Shown: in pieces, positions 17,627-25,580 of the stretch
Numbering within the stretch: position 1 is the stretch's first letter
Layout of the letters: the number at the start of each line of letters is the position of its first letter
Assembly: GCA_051984675.1 (NCBI GenBank)
Contig: JBPYFK010000039.1
Location: forward strand, 1 to 64,000
Length of the DNA: 64,000 nt
Origin: JBPYFK01 sp051984675
GTDB lineage: Bacteria > Actinomycetota > Actinomycetes > Mycobacteriales > Pseudonocardiaceae
Direction: 5' to 3'
The notes under the pieces: generated by a model
The model's input: the letters and a program-made list of their open reading frames with translations, nothing else
Told to the model about the DNA's origin: nothing
Database searches by the model: none
Translations under genes and position numbers: made by a program

Positions 17627-17659
17627 TACTTGCGAGTAAGTGGTCAAGTGGTCTTACCA
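17627..17659. promoter_or_regulatory. FadR-like operator upstream of GntR-hydroxylase operon
   Basis: TGGT-CTT-ACCA (17649-17659) has the TGGT-N3-ACCA symmetry of FadR-type GntR sites. A second dyad, TACT-TGCG-AGTA, lies at 17627-17638. Both sit just upstream of the GntR start; a -35-like TTGACC occurs between them on the minus strand. Confidence 0.55.
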
Positions 17660-17846
17660 GCTACCGTCCGCTTCCGGCATGTCGCGCAGTCCTCCTTGCA
17701 CGCGGCGATGGTTAGCCTGTCCCCGCTGCGCCCCATTGCACTCGGTATTCCCGCTCGGTCGGCCGATCGTTAAGTTGGGACCCGAGATCCAGGCTGGAGC
17801 AGCGTGCGGTTCGAGTAGACCAAACCGGGCATTTGGGTGATCGTTT

Positions 17847-18746
17847 GTGATGCTGGCGTCGATCGGGGATTGGATGGCGTCTCACGGCTGGTTCGCGCTG
17901 TCGGAGCTCGCGGACAGCGCCGTGATCCTCGTGGTGGCACTGGGTGTCCGAGCCGTCGTAGGACGGCTGATCACGCATTTGATGGCGCGACTCAGCCACG
18001 CTCGCGCGACGACGCACACGTGGCGCAATCGCCTCCGCAAGGACCACACGCCGCTCAACCAGCGCCAGGCAGCGCGGGCCGACACGCTCAGCTCCATCCT
18101 GCGCAGTACAGCCAGCGTGCTGATCTTCGGGGTGGCGCTGGTGATGATGCTCGATGCGTTCCACGTCAACATCGGGCCGATCTTGGCGAGCGCGGGCGTG
18201 GTCGGGCTGGCGATTGGTTTCGGTGCACAGAGCCTGGTCAAGGATGTGCTGGCCGGGATGTTCATGATGGCCGAAGACCAGTACGGCGTGGGTGATGTGA
18301 TCAACGTCGGAACAGCCGTGGGCACCGTGGAAGGCGTCACGCTGCGCATCGTCAAGATCCGCGACCTCGACGGTGCCCTGTGGTACGTGCGCAACGGTGA
18401 GATCACGTCGGTGTGCAACATGTCCCAGGACTGGGCCAACGCGGTCGTCGAGGTCCCGCTGGAGCCCACGGCGAACCTGGCCAAGGCCAACAACGTCATC
18501 GAGCGGGCACTGGAGAAGTTTGCCGACGGCCGCCAGGACCTGCTGAACAAGCCCGACATCGCTGGAGTCACCAGCCTCAACAACGGCGCGGTGACCGTAC
18601 GCGTGCTCGTCAAGACGAAACCGAACGCGCAATGGGAGGTCGGTCGGGCCATGCGCATCTCGCTCAAGGAAGCCCTCGACGACGAAGGCATCCACATTGC
18701 CATGCCCCGTGCCGTCACCACCCCGAACAGCAACGCCCTCCACTGA
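17847..18746 (+). CDS. mscS: Small-conductance mechanosensitive channel (MscS family)
   Basis: 299 residues from GTG 17847 (ATG 17850 possible). Membrane segments: an N-terminal helix (SAVILVVALGVRAVVGRLI), a second near residues 88-108 (STASVLIFGVALVMMLDAF), and the pore-lining TM3 with GPILASAGVVGLAIGFGAQSLVKDVLAG. That is the Gly/Ala-rich MscS signature followed by the GAQSLVKD kink. The beta domain contains DVINVGTAVGTVEGVTLRIVKIRDLDG and VRNGEI. It releases solutes under hypo-osmotic shock. The arrangement matches short actinobacterial MscS proteins with a charged loop (HTWRNRLRKDHTPLNQRQAA) between TM2-like and TM3-like parts. Confidence 0.9.
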   Translation: MMLASIGDWMASHGWFALSELADSAVILVVALGVRAVVGRLITHLMARLSHARATTHTWRNRLRKDHTPLNQRQAARADTLSSILRSTASVLIFGVALVMMLDAFHVNIGPILASAGVVGLAIGFGAQSLVKDVLAGMFMMAEDQYGVGDVINVGTAVGTVEGVTLRIVKIRDLDGALWYVRNGEITSVCNMSQDWANAVVEVPLEPTANLAKANNVIERALEKFADGRQDLLNKPDIAGVTSLNNGAVTVRVLVKTKPNAQWEVGRAMRISLKEALDDEGIHIAMPRAVTTPNSNALH

Positions 18747-18806
18747 CAACGCCCGGTCAGCCGGGTGCACCCAAGTGAACCCGTGCTGTCCCAACGATGT
18801 CGATCC

Positions 18807-18879
18807 GCGCGCCAGCAAGCGGTTTCGAACACGAGGACCCGCCGATCCTACATCGTGCTCGAACCGCTTGCTGGCGCGC
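18807..18879. terminator. Long near-perfect hairpin between convergent genes
   Basis: Left arm 18807-18828 and right arm 18859-18879 pair over 21 bp with one bulged T (core CCAGCAAGCGGTT / AACCGCTTGCTGG). Past one mismatch the stem continues with CACGA (18830-18834) and TCGTG (18853-18857), leaving a loop of 18 nt. It lies between the MscS and sugar-transporter stops and probably ends both transcripts. Its length is unusual for a plain terminator; a small mobile repeat is the alternative. Confidence 0.6.
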
Positions 18880-18896
18880 TGGCGGCTACGCCTTCC

Positions 18897-20321
18897 CTAT
18901 GAGGCGAATCGGGTGTGTAGTTCGGTTTCGAGTTTCTCCAGGGAACGGCCGCGGGTTTCCGGGACGAGTCTCGCGACGAAGGCCAGGGAGATCACGCCGA
19001 CCACGACGAAGATGAGGAAGGTGCTGGCGAGGCCGAAACCGTCGACCATGACGGGGTAGGTCAGGCCGATGACGAAGTTGGTCAACCACAGCGTCAGGCT
19101 GGCGATTCCGAAGGCGAAGCCGCGCATTTTCAGTGGGAAGATCTCCGCGAGCATCAGCCAGGTCACGGGCGAGGTCGCGCCCTGCTGGAAGGCCAGGAAG
19201 GTCACGGTCAGGCTCAGCACGACCAGTCCGCGGCTGATGCCTTCGGGCATGACAAGCGAGACGATCGCGACCAGCAGCAACGCGGTCGTGGTGCCGGCGA
19301 TGCCGACCAGCAGCATGGGTCTGCGGTTGACTCGGCCGAGGAGGTAGATGCCGACGAAGGTGGCCAGCACCGAGATCACGCCGTTGGCGATGTTGGCGAT
19401 GATGGCGCCGTTGGCGGAGAACCCCGAGTTCTTCAGGATCTGTGTGCCGTAGTACATGATGGTGTTGACGCCGCTGACCTGTTGAACGATCGCGATCCCG
19501 ATGCCGACCAGGATCAGCCGGCGGACCCACGGGATGGCCAGGTCCGACCAGCCGCCGGTCTGTGACTTCTTGTCCTCCAGAGCCAGCCGTTTGACCTCGG
19601 TGAACTCGTCTTCGGCGCGTTGGGCCGAGCGGACTTGGCGCAGGACGTCCAGGGCGTCGGCGAAGCGGTCTTGGGAGGCCAGCCAGCGTGGGCTTTCGGG
19701 CATGACCAGCATCCCGAACCACAGCATCACGGCTGGCAGGGTGGCCACCACGAGCATGTAGCGCCACACGTGCGCGGAGTTGCCCAGAGCGTTGGCGATG
19801 CCGGCGTTGAAGGTGAATGCCAGCAGTTGGCCGGTGACGATCATCAGCTCGTTCTGGGTGACCAGTCGGCCTCGACGTTCGGTGGGGGCGAGTTCGGCGA
19901 GGTAGGTCGGCACGGTCACCGAGGCGCCACCGACGGCCAGGCCGAGCACGAAGCGGGCGGCGACCATGACCGCGGTGCTGGGGGCCAGTGTGCTCGCCAG
20001 CGTGCCCAGCACGAAGATCACCGCGAGGGTGAGGAGGTTGCGGCGGCGCCCGCGGGCGTCGGAGAGCCGGCCGCCGAAAAACGCTCCCAGCGCGGCGCCG
20101 AGCAGCAATGAGCTGGTGACCAGGCCTTCGGTGAACGAGGTCAGCCCGAGGTCTTTTTCCATGTAGGGCAGGGCACCGTTGATGACGCCGGTGTCGTAGC
20201 CGAACAGCAGACCACCGAAGGTGGAGATGACGGTGATGAGTTTCAGGCGGCGGGAATGTGGCCCCTTGGTTTCCAGCGGCACCGAGGGCGCCGGGGTCAC
20301 GTCGCTGGGCGTTTCGGACAT
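18897..20321 (-). CDS. MFS sugar/inositol:H+ symporter (sugar porter family)
   Basis: 474 residues from ATG 20321, with GAGGAAG 9 nt upstream. Sugar-porter signatures are complete: GGLLFGYDTGVINGALPY in TM1, GGRLSDARGRRR between TM2 and TM3, PTYLAELAPTERRGRLV after TM4, PESPRWLASQDR after TM6, QQVSGVNTIMYYGTQILKNSG in TM7, GRVNRRP, and PETRGRSLEKLE at the end of TM12. It imports a sugar or cyclitol with protons; similarity of layout to IolT/XylE-type carriers suggests inositol or a pentose. A remnant sugar isomerase lies directly upstream and a LacI regulator is divergent, so it was once part of a sugar-catabolic operon. Confidence 0.9.
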   Translation of the reverse strand: MSETPSDVTPAPSVPLETKGPHSRRLKLITVISTFGGLLFGYDTGVINGALPYMEKDLGLTSFTEGLVTSSLLLGAALGAFFGGRLSDARGRRRNLLTLAVIFVLGTLASTLAPSTAVMVAARFVLGLAVGGASVTVPTYLAELAPTERRGRLVTQNELMIVTGQLLAFTFNAGIANALGNSAHVWRYMLVVATLPAVMLWFGMLVMPESPRWLASQDRFADALDVLRQVRSAQRAEDEFTEVKRLALEDKKSQTGGWSDLAIPWVRRLILVGIGIAIVQQVSGVNTIMYYGTQILKNSGFSANGAIIANIANGVISVLATFVGIYLLGRVNRRPMLLVGIAGTTTALLLVAIVSLVMPEGISRGLVVLSLTVTFLAFQQGATSPVTWLMLAEIFPLKMRGFAFGIASLTLWLTNFVIGLTYPVMVDGFGLASTFLIFVVVGVISLAFVARLVPETRGRSLEKLETELHTRFAS

Positions 20322-20374
20322 GGTGCTTTCTTCCTCGTTGGGGGGGAATGGATGTTCGCGGCTACGGCGACACG

Positions 20375-20664
20375 TCACCGGGTCTCGGGGCGTCGGGTAC
20401 CGCTCAGCCCGCAGCGGGCCAGGTATTCACGGGTGCGGACGGCGATGGGCAGCGGCACATCTGGCGCGCACGGATAGAGATCCTGCTCCACGATCACGAA
20501 CAGCTCACTATCCAAAGCAGACACGGCATCGATGACCTCGGCCGGGTTGGGCACGCCCGCCGGCGGCTCCACAGAAACCACACGCCCCACGAGTCCGGCG
20601 CGGAACCAAGGCAGAGATTGCCCGCCACCGTGCGTGCGACCGTGGGCTGCGACGCCCCTGTCAT
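20375..20664 (-). pseudogene. Sugar phosphate isomerase/epimerase (IolE/IolH-like), internally deleted
   Basis: AGGAGG sits 8 nt before ATG 20664, which opens MTGASQPTVARTVAGNLCLGS then APDSWGVWF, a family N-terminus of xylose-isomerase-like TIM barrels (2-keto-myo-inositol dehydratase, sugar phosphate isomerases). That frame then becomes meaningless. In a second frame the C-terminal end appears, GVPNPAEVIDAVSALDSELF followed by VIVEQDLYPC and a terminal helix AVRTREYLARCGL, ending at 20375. Roughly 200 central residues with the metal ligands are missing and the two ends are out of frame, so no active product is possible. It sits between the sugar transporter and the LacI regulator, where a catabolic enzyme would be expected. 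Confidence 0.7.
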
Positions 20665-20684
20665 GAATGAACCTCCTCGGTCAT
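20661..20684 (-). CDS. Possible 7-codon leader peptide MTEEVHS
   Basis: ATG 20684 follows a GAGGGGG sequence and reads MTEEVHS before a TGA that overlaps the isomerase ATG (ATGA, 20661-20664). The segment containing its Shine-Dalgarno and ATG is itself an imperfect tandem copy of the isomerase's initiation region (CGAGG-GGTTC-CATGAC occurs twice). It could couple translation, or be a by-product of the duplication. Confidence 0.35.
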   Translation of the reverse strand: MTEEVHS

Positions 20685-20737
20685 GGACGAACCCCCTCGT
20701 GGCGAGCGGTGCTCGGTTGTCGGTCGTGCGCGTTCAA

Positions 20738-20788
20738 CTAGCGCGCTCTAGGTGGAGTACTATGCTGCCCATCACAGGCAAATGTCAA
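20738..20788 (-). promoter_or_regulatory. Promoter and LacI-type operator of the sugar transporter operon
   Basis: On the minus strand: TTGACA (20788-20783), an 18-bp spacer and CATAGT (20764-20759). The near-palindrome CTAGAGCGCGCTAG (20751-20738), with a central CG typical of LacI sites, covers the expected start point. Binding of the divergent LacI protein would block transcription. Confidence 0.55.
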
Positions 20789-20826
20789 TACGTTCTATCA
20801 ATATCGCCGCAAGGCAGGATGGAGCG

Positions 20827-21864
20827 ATGGACGAGCAGCCGAGCACACCCCGGCGAAACGGTGCACGCGAACGCCGGCCCACGATGGCCGACGTCGCCGC
20901 GCGGGCCGGGGTGTCCCGAGCACTGGTTTCGCTGGTCTTCCGCGCCCAACCAGGCGTCGGTGCGGCCACCCGAGACCGCGTCATCGAGGCCGCGGACGAA
21001 CTCGGCTACCGGCCGGACACCGCCGCCCGGCTGCTCGCGCGAGGCCGGAGCCGAACGCTCGGCGTGATGCTGACCGTGCACCAGCCGTTCCATGCGGATC
21101 TGGTGGAGGCGATCTATCCGGCGGCCGAGCGGCTCGGTTACGAGGTGCTGCTGTCCGCTAGCGCGCCCGGGCGGGACGAGCGCAAGGCGGTGGAGGCGCT
21201 GCTCAGCCATCGCTGCGAGGGACTCATCCTGCTGGGTCCACTCGCGGACGTCCGCTGGCTGGACGAACTCGGCCAGCACACGGTCACCGCCGTGGTCGGC
21301 CGCCGGCTTCCCGGTGTCCATGTGGACAGCATTCACACCTCCGATGCCATCGGCATCCGGCAGGCGGTCGACCACCTCGTCGAACTCGGGCACCGCGCGA
21401 TCGCGCACATCGACGGCGGCAAGGGGCCGGGGTCGGTGGACCGTCGTCGCGCCTACCGGGCCGCCATGCGCCGACACAAGCTGGCCGACGACGTCGACGT
21501 CATCCCCGGTCACCACACCGAGGATGCCGGGATCGCCGCTGGCCAGACGTTGCTGGCCAGGACCCAGCTACCGACCGCGGTACTGGCCGGCAACGATCGG
21601 TGCGCGCTGGGGCTGATCCGCACACTGCTCCGGGCCGGCGTGGACGTTCCACAGGACGTGTCCGTCGTCGGTTACGACGACAGCCATCTCGCACATCTGA
21701 CCCACGACCTGACGACGGTCGGGCAGGACGCGGTGCGGCTGGCTGAGCATGCCGTCCACTCGACCGTCCGGCGGCTCGAGGATGACTCGATGCCGCCGGA
21801 CGAGGTGGTGCTGGAGCCCAAGCTGGTCGTGCGTAGCACCAGCGCCGTGCCCCGGGCCGATTAG
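20827..21864 (+). CDS. LacI-family transcriptional repressor
   Basis: 345 residues from ATG 20827 (AGGA 7 nt upstream). The HTH is RRPTMADVAARAGVSRALVS, then LVFRAQPGVGAATRDRVIEAADELGYRPD with the hinge helix AARLLARGRSRTLG. The periplasmic-binding-protein core follows (GVMLTVHQPFHADLVEAIY, DGGKGPGSVDRRRAYRAAM, VLAGNDRCALGLIRTLL, VSVVGYDDSHLAHL). It probably represses the divergent transporter/isomerase operon until a sugar binds. Its stop overlaps the convergent racemase stop. Confidence 0.88.
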   Translation: MDEQPSTPRRNGARERRPTMADVAARAGVSRALVSLVFRAQPGVGAATRDRVIEAADELGYRPDTAARLLARGRSRTLGVMLTVHQPFHADLVEAIYPAAERLGYEVLLSASAPGRDERKAVEALLSHRCEGLILLGPLADVRWLDELGQHTVTAVVGRRLPGVHVDSIHTSDAIGIRQAVDHLVELGHRAIAHIDGGKGPGSVDRRRAYRAAMRRHKLADDVDVIPGHHTEDAGIAAGQTLLARTQLPTAVLAGNDRCALGLIRTLLRAGVDVPQDVSVVGYDDSHLAHLTHDLTTVGQDAVRLAEHAVHSTVRRLEDDSMPPDEVVLEPKLVVRSTSAVPRAD

Positions 21865-22595
21865 CGGGCCTGTTGGCCCCGGATCGGCCAGCCGGTGATG
21901 TTCTTTCGTCGTGGTGGCGCGTAGCCACCGGCCTTCGACGTGCGCAAACCGAGCCGCACCAAGGATTCCGCGAGGCCGACGGCTGCGGTCACCCCGTCGA
22001 CGACCGGCACCCCGGCGGCGGCTTCGACGCGCTCGGCGAGCCCGGTCATCCCGGCACACCCCAAGCAGATCACCTCCGCCCCGTCGGATTCCACGGCCCG
22101 CGCGGCTTCGGCGGCGATCCGCTCGACCGTGCGGTCCAGCTCGGCTTCCAGCTCCAGCACGGGCATCTCAGTGGCACGCACCGAGACGCACCGGCCGTCC
22201 AGTCCGGCCAGTCGCAGCCGGTCGTCGATCTGGCCGATCGTGCGGCGCAGCGAGGTCACCACGGAGTAGCGGCGGCCGAGCAGGCACGCCACATGCGCGG
22301 CGGCCTCGGTGATGTCGACCACCGGGACGTCGAGAAGCTCCGCGAGCCCCTCCTTGCCGTGTTCCCCGAAGCCGGCCAGTACGAGGGCGTCGAAAGGTTC
22401 CTGGATCGCGGAGACACGATCCATCACCGCGACCGCGGCGAGGTAGCTCTCGAAGTTGCCCTCGACCGACTCCGGGCCGAAAAACGGGGTCACGGCAACG
22501 ATTTCGGTACCCGCACTGGCGACTTTCGCGGCTTGCTGCCGGATTCCTTCCGTGACCGCCTCGGTGGTGTTGACGTTTGCGATAACAATGCGCAC
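21861..22595 (-). CDS. Asp/Glu/hydantoin racemase family protein
   Basis: 244 residues. N-terminal MRIVIANVNTTEAVTEGI matches hydantoin racemases (NPN or NVN motif). The two catalytic cysteines expected for a cofactor-independent racemase are replaced or shifted: the first region reads LVLAGFGEHGKEGL, with Gly where Cys is common, and the second reads VICLGCAGMTGLAERVE with its Cys intact. LAGFGEHG rather than a Cys motif may mean a different lyase-like chemistry (for example maleate isomerase or decarboxylase relatives). It lies 36 bp downstream of an NCS1 permease, which points to hydantoin/allantoin or a related ureide as substrate. Confidence 0.8.
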   Translation of the reverse strand: MRIVIANVNTTEAVTEGIRQQAAKVASAGTEIVAVTPFFGPESVEGNFESYLAAVAVMDRVSAIQEPFDALVLAGFGEHGKEGLAELLDVPVVDITEAAAHVACLLGRRYSVVTSLRRTIGQIDDRLRLAGLDGRCVSVRATEMPVLELEAELDRTVERIAAEAARAVESDGAEVICLGCAGMTGLAERVEAAAGVPVVDGVTAAVGLAESLVRLGLRTSKAGGYAPPRRKNITGWPIRGQQAR

Positions 22596-22631
22596 AACTT
22601 GTCCTGGTTCGTCCGTCAGCGGGCTGGTCGG

Positions 22632-24158
22632 TCAGTGGATGGTCGAAGCCATCGTGCTCTGGCTGAGATGCTCGCCGGACACCTCGGTGAAGGACCTGTT
22701 CCGTTCGGCGATGAGCAGGTAGATCGCTCCGGCGATGAGCGCACCGATGAACCAGGAGAACGCCGAGAGCGTTTTGAAGGTCGGCAGCAGGGCGAGCACG
22801 GCGCTGATCGCGGCAGCCGGGACGAACGCCAGCACTGCCCGGGCGTTCAGCCCGTGCCGGTAGGCGTACTCCCCGGCCGGGTCGTCGGAGTAGAGGTCGG
22901 GCACGTTGACCTTCCCCCGGCGAATCAACCAGTAGTCGACCATGATCACGCCGAACAGCGGCCCGAGCAGCGCTCCGAGACCACCGAGGAAGTAGTTCAC
23001 CGCCGTGGGGCTGTTGTAGAGGTTCCACGGCAACACGGCCACGGCCAGCACCGCGCTGATGATGCCGCCACGCCGGAAGCTGATGTACTTCGGCGCCAGG
23101 TTGGCCAGGTCGTAGGCCGGCGAGACGAAGTTGGCCACGATGTTCACGCCGATGGTGGCGAAGGCGAACAGAAGCGCACCGACGACCAGCACGAAGGTGT
23201 TGGGCACCTTCGCGATGATCTCGGCCGGCTCCGTGATCACCTGCCCGAACACGGTCAGTGACCCCGCCGTGACGATGATCGAGACCATCGCGAAGGCGGT
23301 GAAGTTCACCGGCAGGCCCCAGAAGTTGCCGCGCACGATGGACTTGCGGTCCGGCGAGAATCGGGAGAAGTCGCAGAAGTTGAGCATGAGCGTGCCGTAG
23401 GTGGAGATCGTCAGGCCGGCGGCACCCAGCATTTCCCACCACATGGCCGAGCCGTGCAGCACGTTCGGCGGGTTCCAGGCAATCTTGTCGCCGGCCAGGA
23501 TCACCATCCACACCGCGAGCACCAGCATCACGATCCAGACGATCGGTCCTGCCCAGTTCTGGAACTTGCGCACCACCTCCATGCCGTAGCTGAGGATCGC
23601 CAGCTGGACCGCCCACAGCCCGATGAAGCAGAGCCAGCCGAGCGAGGACAGCCCGAGGATCGAGTCCTGGGTCATGGGTTTCAGCGCGGGGTCGATACGC
23701 AGGGCCAGCACCACCACCGCGACCGAGGCGAGGTAAGTCTGGATGCCGTACCAGGCGATCGCGATGACCGCCCGGATCAGGGCGGGGATCTGGGCGCCGT
23801 GCACGCCGAAGCTGATGCGCGACATGACCGGGAACGGCACCCCGGTCTTCTGCCCCATCGCGCCCATCAGGTTCATCCCCCAGAAGACCACGAGGATGCC
23901 GATGAGCAGCGCGAAGAAGGAAGGCACGGCACCGAGCCCGACGGCGAACAGGCCGGCGGCGAAGGTGTAGTTGCCGATGTTGTGCGTGTCGTTCATCCAC
24001 AGCGCGAAGATGCTGTAGGTCTTCCAGCGACGCTTCTCGGGCGGGGCGAGGTCGGCGTTGTAGAGGCGCTCGCTGACCTTGGGGGTCGTGACCGGTCGGG
24101 CCGCGCCGGTCGCCTCCGGCGTGCTGGCTCTGGTGTCGGTTTCAGCGGATTCAGACAT
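22632..24158 (-). CDS. NCS1-family nucleobase/hydantoin/allantoin permease
   Basis: 508 residues from ATG 24158. Twelve membrane helices with NCS1 features: SERLYNADLAPPEKRRWKTYSIFALWMNDTHNIGNYTFAAG (start region, in pieces), GKTGVPFPVMSRISFGVHGAQIPALIRAV in the third/fourth helices, and NFCDFSRFSPDRKSIVRGNFWGLP. These correspond to the sodium/substrate site of Mhp1 (Trp, Asn, Gln positions). It imports a nucleobase, hydantoin or allantoin. The downstream racemase and upstream GntR support hydantoin or ureide use, but hydantoinase and carbamoylase genes are absent from the window. Confidence 0.9.
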   Translation of the reverse strand: MSESAETDTRASTPEATGAARPVTTPKVSERLYNADLAPPEKRRWKTYSIFALWMNDTHNIGNYTFAAGLFAVGLGAVPSFFALLIGILVVFWGMNLMGAMGQKTGVPFPVMSRISFGVHGAQIPALIRAVIAIAWYGIQTYLASVAVVVLALRIDPALKPMTQDSILGLSSLGWLCFIGLWAVQLAILSYGMEVVRKFQNWAGPIVWIVMLVLAVWMVILAGDKIAWNPPNVLHGSAMWWEMLGAAGLTISTYGTLMLNFCDFSRFSPDRKSIVRGNFWGLPVNFTAFAMVSIIVTAGSLTVFGQVITEPAEIIAKVPNTFVLVVGALLFAFATIGVNIVANFVSPAYDLANLAPKYISFRRGGIISAVLAVAVLPWNLYNSPTAVNYFLGGLGALLGPLFGVIMVDYWLIRRGKVNVPDLYSDDPAGEYAYRHGLNARAVLAFVPAAAISAVLALLPTFKTLSAFSWFIGALIAGAIYLLIAERNRSFTEVSGEHLSQSTMASTIH

Positions 24159-24193
24159 GGAATTTCCATTCCGTGATACGGAAGTATCCAACT

Positions 24194-24203
24194 ATGTATA
24201 CGT
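24194..24203. promoter_or_regulatory. GTATAC-centred operator before NCS1 permease
   Basis: ATGTATACGT lies 36 bp upstream of the permease ATG in an AT-rich patch. GTATAC-centred palindromes are the usual target of FCD-type GntR regulators, one of which (24301-24960) lies just upstream in the same orientation. Confidence 0.45.
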
Positions 24204-24300
24204 ACCGTAGAGATGCCTCCGCCCCCGGTCAAGAGGAACAGCTGTTGTTGCCTGCGACGACGCCAGGTGGATCGCTACAGAGCGCGGCGCTTCGGACGCC

Positions 24301-24960
24301 TCAGAAAAGGATGCGGTCGAGCACCATGCGCCGGCTGGAGACGACGTGCCGCCGCGCGACCTCCGCCGCCCGCTCCCGATCCCCCGCCGCGATGGCGGCG
24401 TGCAGCTCCTCGTGCTCGGTACACACCCGTTCCGGTTCCAGGTTCAGCCGGAACAGCCACGCCAGCCGCCCATGCAACGGCTCCAGGATGGAGGCCAGCA
24501 GCTCGTTGCCGGACAGCGCCACGAGCTGGTCGTGGAAGGCCGCATTGGCCCTGGTCATGCCCTCGATATCGCCGGAGGAGTACGCCCGGCGGGCCTCGAC
24601 GGCGAGCCCACCCATCCGCTCGACCGCGGCGGAGTCACCGCGCTCTGCGGCCAGGCCAGCGGCGAACACTTCCAGCGCTTCCCGCACCTCGAACAGCTCG
24701 GCTGCTTGACGCCGGTCCAGGCCGCGGACGAAGACACCCCGCCGCCGGGGCAACACCTCGACGAAGCCGTCGCTTTGCAGCATGCGGATGGCTTCCCGCA
24801 CCGGCACCCGCGAGATCCCGAACTCGGCAGCGATGTCCTGCTCGAAGAGACGGTCTCCGGGGCGCAGCCGCCCATCGGCGATCCGCGCCTGCAATGCCTC
24901 GCGAACCTGGTCCCGCAACGGCACGCGCGCTTCGGCAGTCGACTCCTCAGTAATAGACAC
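24301..24960 (-). CDS. GntR-family regulator, FCD subfamily
   Basis: About 219 residues from GTG 24960, preceded closely by GAGGAGG; an in-frame ATG at 24999 is the alternative. The winged helix has LRDQVREALQARIADGRLRPGDRLFEQDIA and FGISRVPVREAIRMLQSDGFVEVLPRRRGVFV, in overlapping pieces. The FCD ligand domain has LFEVREALEVFAAGLAA, NAAFHDQLVALSGNE (metal-binding His region), LEPERVCTEHEELHAAIAAGD and the terminal RRHVVSSRR helix. It likely represses the permease and racemase genes and responds to a carboxylate ligand. Confidence 0.87.
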   Translation of the reverse strand: MSITEESTAEARVPLRDQVREALQARIADGRLRPGDRLFEQDIAAEFGISRVPVREAIRMLQSDGFVEVLPRRRGVFVRGLDRRQAAELFEVREALEVFAAGLAAERGDSAAVERMGGLAVEARRAYSSGDIEGMTRANAAFHDQLVALSGNELLASILEPLHGRLAWLFRLNLEPERVCTEHEELHAAIAAGDRERAAEVARRHVVSSRRMVLDRILF

Positions 24961-25150
24961 GCTCCTCCTCAGGTCCCGCACCAGGGTAGCGGTCGGCATT
25001 CCCGGCTGGCTACGCCGTGTAAGTTGGCTGTCGCGCGCACTCGGCCAATCGGAGCAGGGCTGCCCTGCATCACGAGGCCGCCGTCCGCGATGGGAGGGTT
25101 ACGCCCCGTGAGATCCCGGGCCCGCGAGAATCACCCGGAAACCGCCATGA

Positions 25151-25165
25151 TGTCCATTATGGACA
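25151..25165. promoter_or_regulatory. Perfect 15-bp palindrome
   Basis: TGTCCAT-T-ATGGACA, 190 bp upstream of the GntR start and just past the stop of a small membrane protein gene. Seven perfect base pairs around a single central base suggest a dimeric regulator site. Confidence 0.45.
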
Positions 25166-25180
25166 GCGAGCGGCCCCCAC

Positions 25181-25402
25181 TCAGTTCTTCGTCACGAACG
25201 CATGCAGCAGGCTGCCTCCGGCATGCGTCAGCGCGGACATGACCTCGTCGGCCGGCGCCGCCAAGGCCGAATGCATCAGCGCGAGGCCGACGACGAACGC
25301 CGCGAAGGCCACCCAGCCATGGTGATGTTTCTTCAGCACTCCGAAAACCACGGCAGCGGTGGCCAGCACCAAGATGATCAAGGCGGCGGGCAACGAGAGC
25401 AC
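25181..25402 (-). CDS. Small membrane protein, unknown
   Basis: About 73 residues from GTG 25402 (a longer form to 25486 is possible but its N-terminus looks non-coding). Two hydrophobic helices, LPAALIILVLATAAVVFGVL and GWVAFAAFVVGLALMHSALAA, are joined by a KKHHHG turn and followed by an amphipathic tail ending HAFVTKN. This resembles small hydrophobic proteins found in actinobacterial conjugative or integrated elements, but no family can be named. It is followed by a 15-bp palindrome. Confidence 0.5.
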   Translation of the reverse strand: MLSLPAALIILVLATAAVVFGVLKKHHHGWVAFAAFVVGLALMHSALAAPADEVMSALTHAGGSLLHAFVTKN

Positions 25403-25580
25403 CCCCGGGGAAGGACGGACGACCTGGCGACGTCGACAGTACGACGCCCACCCTGGCTTCCCGGGCGGGAAACTCCGTGGGATCACGCGACCGAGGGGCG
25501 ATGAACCTGGTCAGGCGAGGCGCGGGACGTTGGCTCGTTACCGCTTGTGTCCGGCCGTTGCGCGCTCGACCTCTTCAGGC

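Noticed and set aside
22168..24000. Minus-strand open frame in another register of the NCS1 permease region
   Set aside because: The permease and racemase frames have complete family motifs; this frame does not.
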